From CAYGJN01 sp964350135 (lineage in GTDB: Bacteria > Bdellovibrionota > Bacteriovoracia > Bacteriovoracales > Bacteriovoracaceae): DNA of 16,773 nt. Where the stretch lies: contig CAYGJN010000057.1 of the NCBI GenBank assembly GCA_964350135.1, forward strand, positions 1-16,773, read 5' to 3'. The position numbers were made by a program, and so were the translations under genes. Below are positions 1-7,421 of the stretch, piece after piece (position 1 is the stretch's first letter; each line of letters starts with the position of its first letter). The notes beneath the pieces were generated by a model. The model searched no databases, was not told where the DNA came from, and worked only from the letters and a program-made list of their open reading frames with translations.

Positions 1-100
1 ACCATCAACGTAAACTTCATCTGGTCTAATAGGTAAATTTTCAATAGCTCTTTTATCAAATATAAATCCAAATCGTGCCATCCCTATTTTTATGGCCATG
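1..100 (-). CDS. Possible N-terminal fragment of RsmH (16S rRNA methyltransferase), cut by window edge
   Basis: The minus strand is open from an ATG at 100 to the window edge, 33 codons. The part encoded by 1-57 contains AIENLPIRPDEVYVDG. This resembles the start of RsmH, the 16S rRNA m4C1402 methyltransferase, whose N-terminus has a Leu-x-Ile-x-Pro-Asp stretch and Tyr-Val-Asp-Gly before the SAM-binding glycine loop. The residues encoded by 58-100 do not fit the usual RsmH start (His-x-Pro-Val-Leu-Leu), and no Shine-Dalgarno precedes the ATG. From about position 65 rightward the same DNA reads better as marC on the plus strand. The fragment may therefore be a real RsmH piece joined to foreign sequence, or a chance reading frame. 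Only the match to the RsmH N-terminal pattern supports the call. Confidence 0.3.
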
Positions 101-265
101 ACTTAAGATAACTCAGAAAAAGAAATCAGGAAAATTTCATCATCTTGCTCTGTTGCTATCGCAATAACAATTATAATTAGTTTAATTTTAGGACAAAAGA
201 TTCTCTCTGTTTTTGGTATCTCAATTAACTCATTTCGAATTGGTGGTGGTCTACTTCTTTTCACC
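65..265 (+). pseudogene. Disrupted 5' part of marC (in-frame stop, no start codon)
   Basis: In the frame of the downstream MarC gene this stretch encodes NPNRAIPIFMAMT, then TAA at 104-106, then DNSEKEIRK and a hydrophobic helix ending GQKILSVFGIS and FRIGGGLLL. MarC proteins have Asn/Asp-Pro-x-Gly-Ala-x-Pro-x-Phe here, then a short loop, a membrane helix, Phe-Gly-Ile-Ser and Arg-x-Gly-Gly-Gly, at the same spacing. The coding content is therefore genuine, but the stop falls inside the first loop. There is another in-frame stop at 11-13, and no ATG, GTG or TTG in frame between that stop and the ATG at 92, which runs straight into the TAA. The first usable start after the TAA is at 266. Either the gene is broken or the first ~100 bases contain assembly errors. 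Confidence 0.55.
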
Positions 266-640
266 ATGGCCTTCAGTATGATTTCAGCTAAAAATCCTCG
301 CTCAAAAATTACAACTCAGGAAATTGAAGAACACGACCCTAATGAAATTGGTATCGTTCCTTTGGCCATCCCCTTACTTGCAGGGCCAGGAACAATAAGT
401 ACATGTATTATTAAGGCTCAAGAGATTCATGGAACAGGCACTTGGGTTGGTGTCTTCGTCTCCGTCATTCTTATAGCCATTTTTATAAAAATAGTTCTTT
501 TATTTAGCAGAAAAATTGGTACTAAGCTTGGAACTCTAGGGCTTAATGTAATGACAAGAATTATGGGTCTTATTCTTGTGGCCCTGTCAGTTGAATTTAT
601 TGTTGGTGGGTTGAAAGGAATGTTTCCGACTCTTAATTAG
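266..640 (+). CDS. MarC family integral membrane protein, C-terminal part
   Basis: This open frame of 124 codons carries the conserved second half of MarC (UPF0056/YhgN family). The signature VPLAIPLLAGPGTIS is followed by two more membrane helices, ending VALSVEFIVGGL. MarC proteins are multi-spanning inner-membrane proteins of about 200-220 residues. Despite the name, a role in multiple antibiotic resistance is not established and their transported substrate is unknown. The ATG at 266 lies in the middle of the family alignment and is only the first available start. Homologous sequence continues upstream to about position 65 but contains a stop codon, so a product started at 266 would lack the first two helices. 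The stop overlaps the opposing lipoprotein gene by 8 bases. Confidence 0.75.
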   Translation: MAFSMISAKNPRSKITTQEIEEHDPNEIGIVPLAIPLLAGPGTISTCIIKAQEIHGTGTWVGVFVSVILIAIFIKIVLLFSRKIGTKLGTLGLNVMTRIMGLILVALSVEFIVGGLKGMFPTLN

Positions 641-878
641 TCGATGCTTCACTATTAAACTTTAAAATATCCCCGACCTGGTAGTTTATCTCTTGATAAC
701 TCTTACCTCTGTAAAATTTAAGACCATTCTCTTCATCTAAACCCTCTTGAATAGCGGGATCTCTATTAGAGCTAAACTCCTCACTACCATCACTAGCGAT
801 AGATCTATTTTCCGTTAGAGCGCATGAGCAAAAGGAAATCAGCAGTAAAAGTTGAATAAGGTATCTGATTATTTTCAT
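633..878 (-). CDS. Small predicted lipoprotein, unknown function
   Basis: This gene encodes 81 residues. The N-terminus has Lys2 and Arg5, a Leu/Ile-rich core and a cysteine pair (ISFCSCA). Cys19, preceded by Ser, is the likelier lipidated residue. The remainder is short, acidic and hydrophilic (SDGSEEFSSN, EGLDEENG), with no recognisable domain. It is probably exported and tethered to an envelope membrane. The gene lies 61 bases downstream of uppP on the same strand, so it may be co-transcribed with it. No strong Shine-Dalgarno is visible before the ATG (only TTAAG). Its 3' end overlaps the end of the marC frame. The prediction rests on the signal peptide and a complete ORF rather than on homology. 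Confidence 0.6.
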   Translation of the reverse strand: MKIIRYLIQLLLLISFCSCALTENRSIASDGSEEFSSNRDPAIQEGLDEENGLKFYRGKSYQEINYQVGDILKFNSEASTN

Positions 879-939
879 CAGATACTTAACGGGCCAAACC
901 TCTTAAAACTTGACTAAAAAGGCCTTCTTTATAATGGTT

Positions 940-1734
940 TTAAATAGTTAGAAAGATCAAAAGACCTAATATAAGTCGGTAGAGAAAGAAATAAATCATC
1001 CCAAAGCGCTGGAGCAGCTCTATAAAAAAGTGGATGGCACCAAGGCCTACTATGAATGAGACACCTATTCCAATACCTGCACTAGTGAGATCAAAACTCT
1101 TTTGGGTCTCAAAAAGGATTGGTAATTTTAAAAGAGCTGCTCCCAAAATGATTGGCAGAGATAATAAAAAAGAATATCGAGAAGCTTCAAGACGACCTAT
1201 AGAAAGTGACCTTGCCATAGTAATCGTCACACCAGAGCGACTTACACCAGGAAAGATAGCAAGTGCTTGAGCAAGACCAATAAGTATTGATTCTTTAATA
1301 TGAATAGATTTATTAAATGAAAATTCTTTTTTTTGAGGAAATAACTTATCAGATAGGTACATAAGCAAACCAAAAAAGATCAAGTTAACCCCAATAATAA
1401 AAATAGACCTTCCATGGTTTAAAGCAATCTCTTTTAGAATAAGAACAATTGATAAGGTTATAATTGTTGATACAGTAAAATTTAAGGCCCACTCTCCTCC
1501 TTTTTTTCGCAAGAGAAGATTCAAATAGGAACGAATAAGTTTTATCAAATCATTTCTAAAATAAATAATTACGCTTAAAGCAGTTCCAATATGCATAAAA
1601 AGATCAAAGAAGACCCCAGGGTCTTCTATCTTTAGAACTTTTGGCAAAAGAGCCAAATGTCCACTACTACTAATAGGAAGAAACTCAGTAATCCCTTGAA
1701 TTAATCCATAAATAAATGATTCAAAATAACTCAT
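940..1734 (-). CDS. uppP: Undecaprenyl-diphosphatase UppP (BacA)
   Basis: UppP dephosphorylates undecaprenyl diphosphate to undecaprenyl phosphate, recycling the lipid carrier used for peptidoglycan and other envelope polymers; it acts in the inner membrane. The 264-residue length is typical. Both family signatures are present: GITEFLPISSSGHLAL at residues 14-29, containing catalytic Glu17 and His26, and FPGVSRSG at residues 161-168, containing Arg166. Multiple hydrophobic helices fill the rest. The start ATG overlaps the stop of the upstream FHA-RDD gene as ATGA. A good Shine-Dalgarno (GAGG, 4 bases before the ATG) lies inside the end of that gene, so translation is probably coupled. No terminator was seen after the stop, so the downstream lipoprotein gene may share the transcript. 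Confidence 0.96.
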   Translation of the reverse strand: MSYFESFIYGLIQGITEFLPISSSGHLALLPKVLKIEDPGVFFDLFMHIGTALSVIIYFRNDLIKLIRSYLNLLLRKKGGEWALNFTVSTIITLSIVLILKEIALNHGRSIFIIGVNLIFFGLLMYLSDKLFPQKKEFSFNKSIHIKESILIGLAQALAIFPGVSRSGVTITMARSLSIGRLEASRYSFLLSLPIILGAALLKLPILFETQKSFDLTSAGIGIGVSFIVGLGAIHFFIELLQRFGMIYFFLYRLILGLLIFLTI

Positions 1735-4151
1735 TTATCCTCTACTCCAAAAGACCTTGAGTTATCTTTTTCTAAGTCACGAAAATAGAAATATCCACCA
1801 TGTTTTGCAAAGATGTCTCCACCTCGACCTTTATGAACTTTCTCTAAAACTTTTGCAACCTCAGAAATTGAACGCCAAACATCAACATAAAAATCCTTAA
1901 CGGCCTTAGCGTGCTTAGAGTACTTCTCGTCGGTAAAATATTTATTGCCTCTTAAATACATTTGATGTGAAATCCATAAAAAAAGCCTATCCATATTTTT
2001 TACTGAAATATCAAAACGATGAAACTCATCCGGTATATGACCCAATTGAAAATCACCAATAACAGGGCCTTCAGGTGCTAAGTTATAACCTGGAAGGTCT
2101 AAATCAAAAGTAAAATAATTAAAACTTAGAATATACCGGTAAAGATCTTTTAATGTCTTATTATCACCAGGTTTTTGATCATAAGTTATTTCATAAACTA
2201 GCCCATTAATTGTATCAATAGGGACTAGATATTCTTTTCCTCTTAGATCAATAAAGTCACCTCTTACTTTAGGTCGTACTCTTAAAAATTCAGTATTGTT
2301 AAGCTTAATAAAAGAAAGGCTTGATTTTGGATTAAGTCCAAAATTAGCAATAAACTGATCTCTAAAACTTAACTCACTTTGAATAAAAAAACTTAGATCC
2401 ATAATTCTATGCTGTAGCTTTTCTAGGTTTAACCCAAAAGATTTTTTCATGAAATCTTTAATAGCAATCACAATATCATTTCCAAGAATTTTCGCCGGTG
2501 GCTCAAGTCCACGAATCGGTCCAAAATAAGTTCTTCCCTTATTTATTAGAAACTCAAGGGTGGGATACTTTTTTGAAAACTCAGGGTCTTGCTCTTTTGC
2601 TGTTTTCAAAAATGCATAGAGAATATTTTTGGACCTTACACGTATGGAGATATTATTTTCATTTTCCTTGTCCAAAATAGCTAAATAAGGAGATAGCTTT
2701 TTCTTTTTATTCTCAGATAAAATATCGTAGCCAATAAAAATCTCATAGCGGCTGTTTTTTTGAAATCGTCCTTCCATTTGGAAAAATTTTGAATTAAATA
2801 ATGTCTCACCTTTAGTTTTGGACTCAAGAAATCTATTACCCGAAAGAGTATCATTAGCAATAACCATCCCAGATTTAAATTCCCAATTACTTAAAAACTG
2901 CAAATAAAGAGGACTAATAAGAAGAATAGGGACAACAAAGACAATGACAATAATTTTATTAACAGGAAAAATATTGATTAGAACTGTTCCAGAAAACCGT
3001 TCTTTAAAACTAGGTCGAAGTGAAAGCAAAGGGGCATCAAATATAAAAAACGGTAATAATAGCGGTCCTATCAGTTCTCTTATAAATGAGCCGATTCTTG
3101 TTTGGGCCTTCTGGCCTTTGCTCCGAATGCCCATAAGGAATTGTAGTGGACTGACGCCTAAGACAAGTGCAAAAAATAGCCTTATAAATAAGTAAACAAG
3201 AAAATAAAGTGAATACTCAAGTAAAGCATCTGGAAGAAAAGTAAAAATTTTATTATTTAGCTTTCCTAAATCTGCAAGTACCCAATAAGCGTTTGAATTA
3301 ATCTTAAGAATCCCAATTAAGATTATAGAGAGTGCTAAATCACCTAACATACTCATAACTCTTGGGAAAGGACCAACGATTCGTGGATCTTCAATATCAA
3401 TTTTAGAATTCGATGCTTTTTTAATTGATCTACTCTGAGTTTTTTTATGATCTTTTTTAAACTTCTTTGTTTTCTTTTTCTTCTTCTTTTCTTCTGGCTG
3501 AGGGTCCTCACTTTCAAATAAATGATCAATATTTTGTACTTCTCTTTTACTAGATGCTGAAGATACTTTTTTTGTGGGTAGTGAAAAATTAAGCTTTATC
3601 TGACCTAGAAAAACAGAATCCCCTTCTTCTAGCAGAACCATTCTTCGAGGACGAATTCTAACTCCATTAACCAGAGTTCCATTTGTTGTATTATGGTCGA
3701 TAATAGAGAGTAAATTATTATCAAAGCTAATCGTACAATGCTCAGATGAAACACTTCTATGATTAATAAGAAGATCTCCAGAGCTTCTGCCGATAATGAT
3801 TGATCTACCTTTTCCAATAAACTTTTCTGCAATTAATTTATTTTCACTAGGGTCAATAATTGTAATTTTAAGTGATTGATCAGGAACCCAATCAGGTGGA
3901 GTTACTGATTCACTTGGAGCAGGAGGTGCTTCAAGCATTTCATTCATCTCTAAACTTTCTAGTATATCCTGGCTTAAAACTAATGTTGCATCGGTGGAGA
4001 TAGACTCATCTTCCGTTTTATTCTCTTGTTCATCTGTTTGATTATTATTTGATAATAACTCATCAAGAGCAAGGTTCAGTGTTGGCTCATCTTGAACCTC
4101 AGGGCCTAATGAGACCTTAGGGGGCTTATTATTGTCATCATTTGTTGGCAC
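1731..4151 (-). CDS. FHA domain and RDD membrane domain protein with large unknown C-terminal region
   Basis: This 806-residue protein begins with an acidic, disordered-looking stretch (1-92). An FHA domain follows at about 95-190, with the expected Gly121-Arg122, SVSSEH (133-138) and Asn-Gly pairs at 157-158 and 162-163; FHA domains bind phosphothreonine peptides. A very Lys-rich linker spans 221-245. An RDD-type membrane domain covers about 260-395, with Arg264 and Asp271 in the first helix and further helices near 315-333 and 357-372; another helix lies at 399-419. The last ~385 residues match nothing I recognise. The start is GTG at 4151, supported by GAGG seven bases upstream; the next in-frame Met is near residue 69. 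It heads an operon with uppP (ATGA overlap), suggesting a role in envelope biology. No partner Ser/Thr kinase lies in the window. Confidence 0.85.
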   Translation of the reverse strand: MPTNDDNNKPPKVSLGPEVQDEPTLNLALDELLSNNNQTDEQENKTEDESISTDATLVLSQDILESLEMNEMLEAPPAPSESVTPPDWVPDQSLKITIIDPSENKLIAEKFIGKGRSIIIGRSSGDLLINHRSVSSEHCTISFDNNLLSIIDHNTTNGTLVNGVRIRPRRMVLLEEGDSVFLGQIKLNFSLPTKKVSSASSKREVQNIDHLFESEDPQPEEKKKKKKTKKFKKDHKKTQSRSIKKASNSKIDIEDPRIVGPFPRVMSMLGDLALSIILIGILKINSNAYWVLADLGKLNNKIFTFLPDALLEYSLYFLVYLFIRLFFALVLGVSPLQFLMGIRSKGQKAQTRIGSFIRELIGPLLLPFFIFDAPLLSLRPSFKERFSGTVLINIFPVNKIIVIVFVVPILLISPLYLQFLSNWEFKSGMVIANDTLSGNRFLESKTKGETLFNSKFFQMEGRFQKNSRYEIFIGYDILSENKKKKLSPYLAILDKENENNISIRVRSKNILYAFLKTAKEQDPEFSKKYPTLEFLINKGRTYFGPIRGLEPPAKILGNDIVIAIKDFMKKSFGLNLEKLQHRIMDLSFFIQSELSFRDQFIANFGLNPKSSLSFIKLNNTEFLRVRPKVRGDFIDLRGKEYLVPIDTINGLVYEITYDQKPGDNKTLKDLYRYILSFNYFTFDLDLPGYNLAPEGPVIGDFQLGHIPDEFHRFDISVKNMDRLFLWISHQMYLRGNKYFTDEKYSKHAKAVKDFYVDVWRSISEVAKVLEKVHKGRGGDIFAKHGGYFYFRDLEKDNSRSFGVEDK

Positions 4152-4223
4152 CTAGAGACCTCAGAGTCACAAATAAATTGTGTTTAAATAAAATTCTTCC
4201 AAACCCTTAATATTACTATCTTT

Positions 4224-4251
4224 ATTGTAACTTATTTAAGTCAGTTCTCAA
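4224..4251 (-). promoter_or_regulatory. Predicted sigma70-type promoter of the FHA-RDD/uppP operon
   Basis: On the minus strand TTGAGA (4246-4251) and TACAAT (4224-4229) are separated by 16 bases; each differs from consensus by one base. Transcription would start near 4217, giving a leader of about 65 bases before the GTG start. This is a motif match only. Confidence 0.5.
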
Positions 4252-4278
4252 GTTTCTTGGGTTTTAAAAAGGTTTTAT

Positions 4279-4307
4279 TTGGGTGGAGAGGGCTAAGTCA
4301 TTAAAAT
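4279..4307 (+). promoter_or_regulatory. Candidate promoter for the large exported protein gene
   Basis: TTGGGT (4279-4284) and TAAAAT (4302-4307) are 17 bases apart on the plus strand. The -10 box matches five of six consensus bases but the -35 box only three. This would leave a leader of about 75 bases before the ATG at 4389. The rest of the 237-bp divergent spacer shows no clear operator or riboswitch. Confidence 0.3.
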
Positions 4308-4388
4308 AGAAAAGAAGACAAATTTAATTGGTCTAATACCTAAGTAATTAGCCCAAACATACCGATAAGTTTGTGACTGGCGAGAATT

Positions 4389-7300
4389 ATGAAAAATCGT
4401 AAGAAGCTAAAATTGTTTAAGAGTCTTTGGACTACCTTTGTAAGTTTACAACTTACTATTTCTCCTTTGGCCTTTTCTCAGAGCATGAATTTGCCCCAGC
4501 AAAATTATAATCCTAATAATGCTTCAATGATCATCAATCAAACTATGCAGGGAATTAATCAAAGCATTCAAGCAAGTTTGGGACAACAAATGAATAATCA
4601 GCTGGCCTTCCAATTAAGTGCTGACTCTCAGTTTGGTCAAGATCAAGCTTTTGGTTGTACTCTGCCATCTGCTCAACCTGCTAGCCCGCAGACTAATGTT
4701 TGTCAGGGAGCTCCTGGGCCTGGTGAAAATGTTGAATTATTAATGGCACAAACTGAAAACTTTGAACGTATTTTTAATAAAAATGCTGAACTTTATTCAT
4801 TGGCCCTTAATATGGGAGTACCAAAGGGAACAAGTTTTGGTCTTAAATGTTTAGAAGAAAGAAAAGAAACACTTGATAGTAACCTCAAGAATATGGAGCA
4901 AAACTTAGAAGCTCTTTTAAATCAGTTTAAAAATGCTACTGATAATATAGTTAATAATATTAACAACCTAACAGCATTGCTAGACGGCCAAGCTGGATCA
5001 AATAAACAAATTGATAATCAAGCAATCGATTTTGCAAGATTTGTGAGCTCTCCTCAATGTAATGAGTCCTTTCAGCAAACTTTTGCCCGACAAATTGGTG
5101 CTAATAATGGTCTTAGAGGAATTCGTAATGAATTAGAAGGGCGTAAAGAAGCATCAGATGCAGTTATAAATTATGACTTTGTAGGCATTTTTAATTCAAG
5201 AATGGGTGCCATCAGAGAAAATCTTAGAAACAAAGGTTTAAGAGGAATTGCTGGTGGATATAGTTCAGCAACAGCAGGAGCAGAGGTTGGAGCTGACGGA
5301 AAAGTCATGGAAAGGGCCTATGCAAAAATTATGAGTGACGTACAAAGTGAGCTTAGTGATGCTCAGGCAGACTTGCAAAGATATATTGGAAGCTCTCTTC
5401 CAGAACAAGATAAAAACTTTATTTCAAATCTTGCCACAATAAAAGCAACGGCCAATGGAACAGGTTATGGTACTTGGTATGATAATTATATCAAAAGTTG
5501 TATCAATAAAAATGTAAGTGGCTCAGCTTCAGAAGGTAGCTTTCAGTATATGATTGATAGACTGACAAGACCTGGAATTGATAATCAACACCTTGTTACA
5601 TCTTATAAAGCTCAACTTAAAAGTTTAACTGAAGACTCTAATCTTTCTATTGACCAAATTATTTCTGAGTTTGAAAAATTCCATAGTGAAAGGGCCAGAA
5701 AAGCCCACCCTGTTGCGGTACAAAATGCATCAGGTGGTTATACGGATCCCCTACTTTTTTTAAAAGAACAAAAAACAAAATGTGTGGCCCAGTATACATC
5801 TAATAATGCATTTTCTGATCCTGAAGCAAGAGGATCAACCATTAGCGTTCAAGCAGCTCATAGCAGAGTAAAAGAAACACTTGCTAGTTTAACTGATAGT
5901 TATAAAAAGATTGGCCCTCGTATTCAAGAGCAAGCTCAAAAAGCATTTCTTTCTTGTGAAGGCTCATCTTACTCAAAAGATGCATCAACAACTAATGGAT
6001 GTAACCAAGCTCTTTTAAATCCTGAGAGCCCAAGATTTTGCAGAGCTAATTCTATGAGCTGTGCTCAATCCACTGTTGGTTGCTTTAATGAGATTGATAG
6101 CTTTGTAAAAACAAAAGAAGAAGAAAGAAAGAACTCAATGGCAACTCTTAGGACAACTTTAAACTCTCAACTGCAGGGAATCGTTGCTAGTTTGAAAGCA
6201 CAACATGCACAAATGAAGGCCAATCCAGCTTTTTCATTTTTAGATGATCTTAAGTTTAATGAAGGTGATCTTGTTATTCCTGAATTTTCAGAAACGGAAA
6301 AGATTAACCCAGATATCTTAATGGCCCAATTTGATGATCTTATAAGAAGAAATATTAAAACAGCTCTGCAGGAAAGAACTGCAGAAATGAATCAAAAAAT
6401 TGCTCAGGAAATTGACCAAAGGCGTACAGCTTATAATCAGCAACGTGGTATCTGGCTCCAAAGAGCTGGTGCATGTAGCAGTTATTACGCTCAATTAGAT
6501 GATGCTGCCAATGAAGAAATCCAAAATTATGATGATGGAATTGCTGCTCTAGAAAAATTCTGTGCAGAAACTGCTGTGGCCAATGCATTTTCTTGTGGTC
6601 AAGAATCTCTTACACGAGTTGACGATGCCCTTGATCAAATAAGTAAAGCCTATTTAAAAAATCAAATGGTAAATAACCGCTACCAGTCTTTTAGAATGGG
6701 TTGTAGTGTAACAGATACAACAACTAATACCGATGCATCAGATGCTACAAACGAAGCTGTTGGATTTTGTGATGAGCAAGAAGTTCAAGAAGCTCATAAA
6801 ATGGGAGAGATACCAATTGCATTCACTCTTCCAGAAAATGATGATCGTATTATTCAAAAATTTTCTATTAACCCTGTTATTCTAGAAGAACTTACTGGCG
6901 TTACTAAAAGTGAACTTGCAAACTACCTTAGAAACCCTCAAGGTAATACTGAAGTCATTGGTAAAATTATGCAAAGTCCTAATAGTCAACATCCACAAGT
7001 TTCGGGAACTATTGGCACTCTTAGAAATTGGCAGTTAAAAGATGTAATCGTAGGTCAATGTACAAAGTTTAGAGAACGCTTACAAAGAAACCTTGCAGAT
7101 AGAGGTTCTAGTAAAGATGGAGAGAGTAGTGTTGTGGATGGTAGAGACGATATTATTCAAAAAACAATCAAATCAAGTACTCTAGGTGATGTAAAAATTC
7201 TTGCAGGAGCAATATCATCTGGAAGACGTACAGCAATACTTTCAGGTATGGGGCAAGGTTCTCAAATGCCACCATGTACAGCAATCAATAATCAATCCCC

Positions 7301-7421
7301 TGGTTTTGGAAACCCTTATGGTGAAAACCTAAACCCATACAGACTACCAGCGGCTAACGGACAGATCATAAACGGCTATCCTGCTCAGTATGCTCCTCAA
7401 GGTGTAGGAATTCCTCAATAA
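4389..7421 (+). CDS. Large exported Gln/Asn-rich, 18-cysteine protein of unknown function
   Basis: This 1010-residue protein starts with a basic N-terminus (KNRKKLKLFK), a hydrophobic core and a likely signal peptidase I site after Ala-Phe-Ser (residue 30). The mature protein is rich in Gln and Asn near the start (about 31-80). It has long helical, coiled-coil-like stretches (about 156-200 and 580-612) and no further obvious membrane segment. I count 18 cysteines, an even number, five of them between about 523 and 565, which suggests disulphides in the periplasm or outside the cell. The C-terminal 40 residues are low-complexity Pro/Tyr/Gly/Asn/Gln. I recognise no domain and assign no function. 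The Shine-Dalgarno is modest (GAG before AATT-ATG). It diverges from the FHA-RDD/uppP operon, and its stop abuts the aacS stop with no bases between. Confidence 0.85.
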   Translation: MKNRKKLKLFKSLWTTFVSLQLTISPLAFSQSMNLPQQNYNPNNASMIINQTMQGINQSIQASLGQQMNNQLAFQLSADSQFGQDQAFGCTLPSAQPASPQTNVCQGAPGPGENVELLMAQTENFERIFNKNAELYSLALNMGVPKGTSFGLKCLEERKETLDSNLKNMEQNLEALLNQFKNATDNIVNNINNLTALLDGQAGSNKQIDNQAIDFARFVSSPQCNESFQQTFARQIGANNGLRGIRNELEGRKEASDAVINYDFVGIFNSRMGAIRENLRNKGLRGIAGGYSSATAGAEVGADGKVMERAYAKIMSDVQSELSDAQADLQRYIGSSLPEQDKNFISNLATIKATANGTGYGTWYDNYIKSCINKNVSGSASEGSFQYMIDRLTRPGIDNQHLVTSYKAQLKSLTEDSNLSIDQIISEFEKFHSERARKAHPVAVQNASGGYTDPLLFLKEQKTKCVAQYTSNNAFSDPEARGSTISVQAAHSRVKETLASLTDSYKKIGPRIQEQAQKAFLSCEGSSYSKDASTTNGCNQALLNPESPRFCRANSMSCAQSTVGCFNEIDSFVKTKEEERKNSMATLRTTLNSQLQGIVASLKAQHAQMKANPAFSFLDDLKFNEGDLVIPEFSETEKINPDILMAQFDDLIRRNIKTALQERTAEMNQKIAQEIDQRRTAYNQQRGIWLQRAGACSSYYAQLDDAANEEIQNYDDGIAALEKFCAETAVANAFSCGQESLTRVDDALDQISKAYLKNQMVNNRYQSFRMGCSVTDTTTNTDASDATNEAVGFCDEQEVQEAHKMGEIPIAFTLPENDDRIIQKFSINPVILEELTGVTKSELANYLRNPQGNTEVIGKIMQSPNSQHPQVSGTIGTLRNWQLKDVIVGQCTKFRERLQRNLADRGSSKDGESSVVDGRDDIIQKTIKSSTLGDVKILAGAISSGRRTAILSGMGQGSQMPPCTAINNQSPGFGNPYGENLNPYRLPAANGQIINGYPAQYAPQGVGIPQ

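Noticed and set aside
921..935. GGCC-centred palindrome between uppP and the small lipoprotein gene as a terminator
   Set aside because: AAGGCCTT has no loop, so it cannot form a stable hairpin, although T residues follow on the minus strand.
6355..6588. 77-codon minus-strand frame rich in His, Gln and Phe
   Set aside because: The composition is what the antisense of a Gln/Asn/Ala-rich gene gives. There is no start signal and no recognisable feature.
7405..7415. AGGAATTCCT palindrome near the convergent ends as a terminator
   Set aside because: It has no loop and no T-run. It is coding sequence at the end of the exported protein gene.
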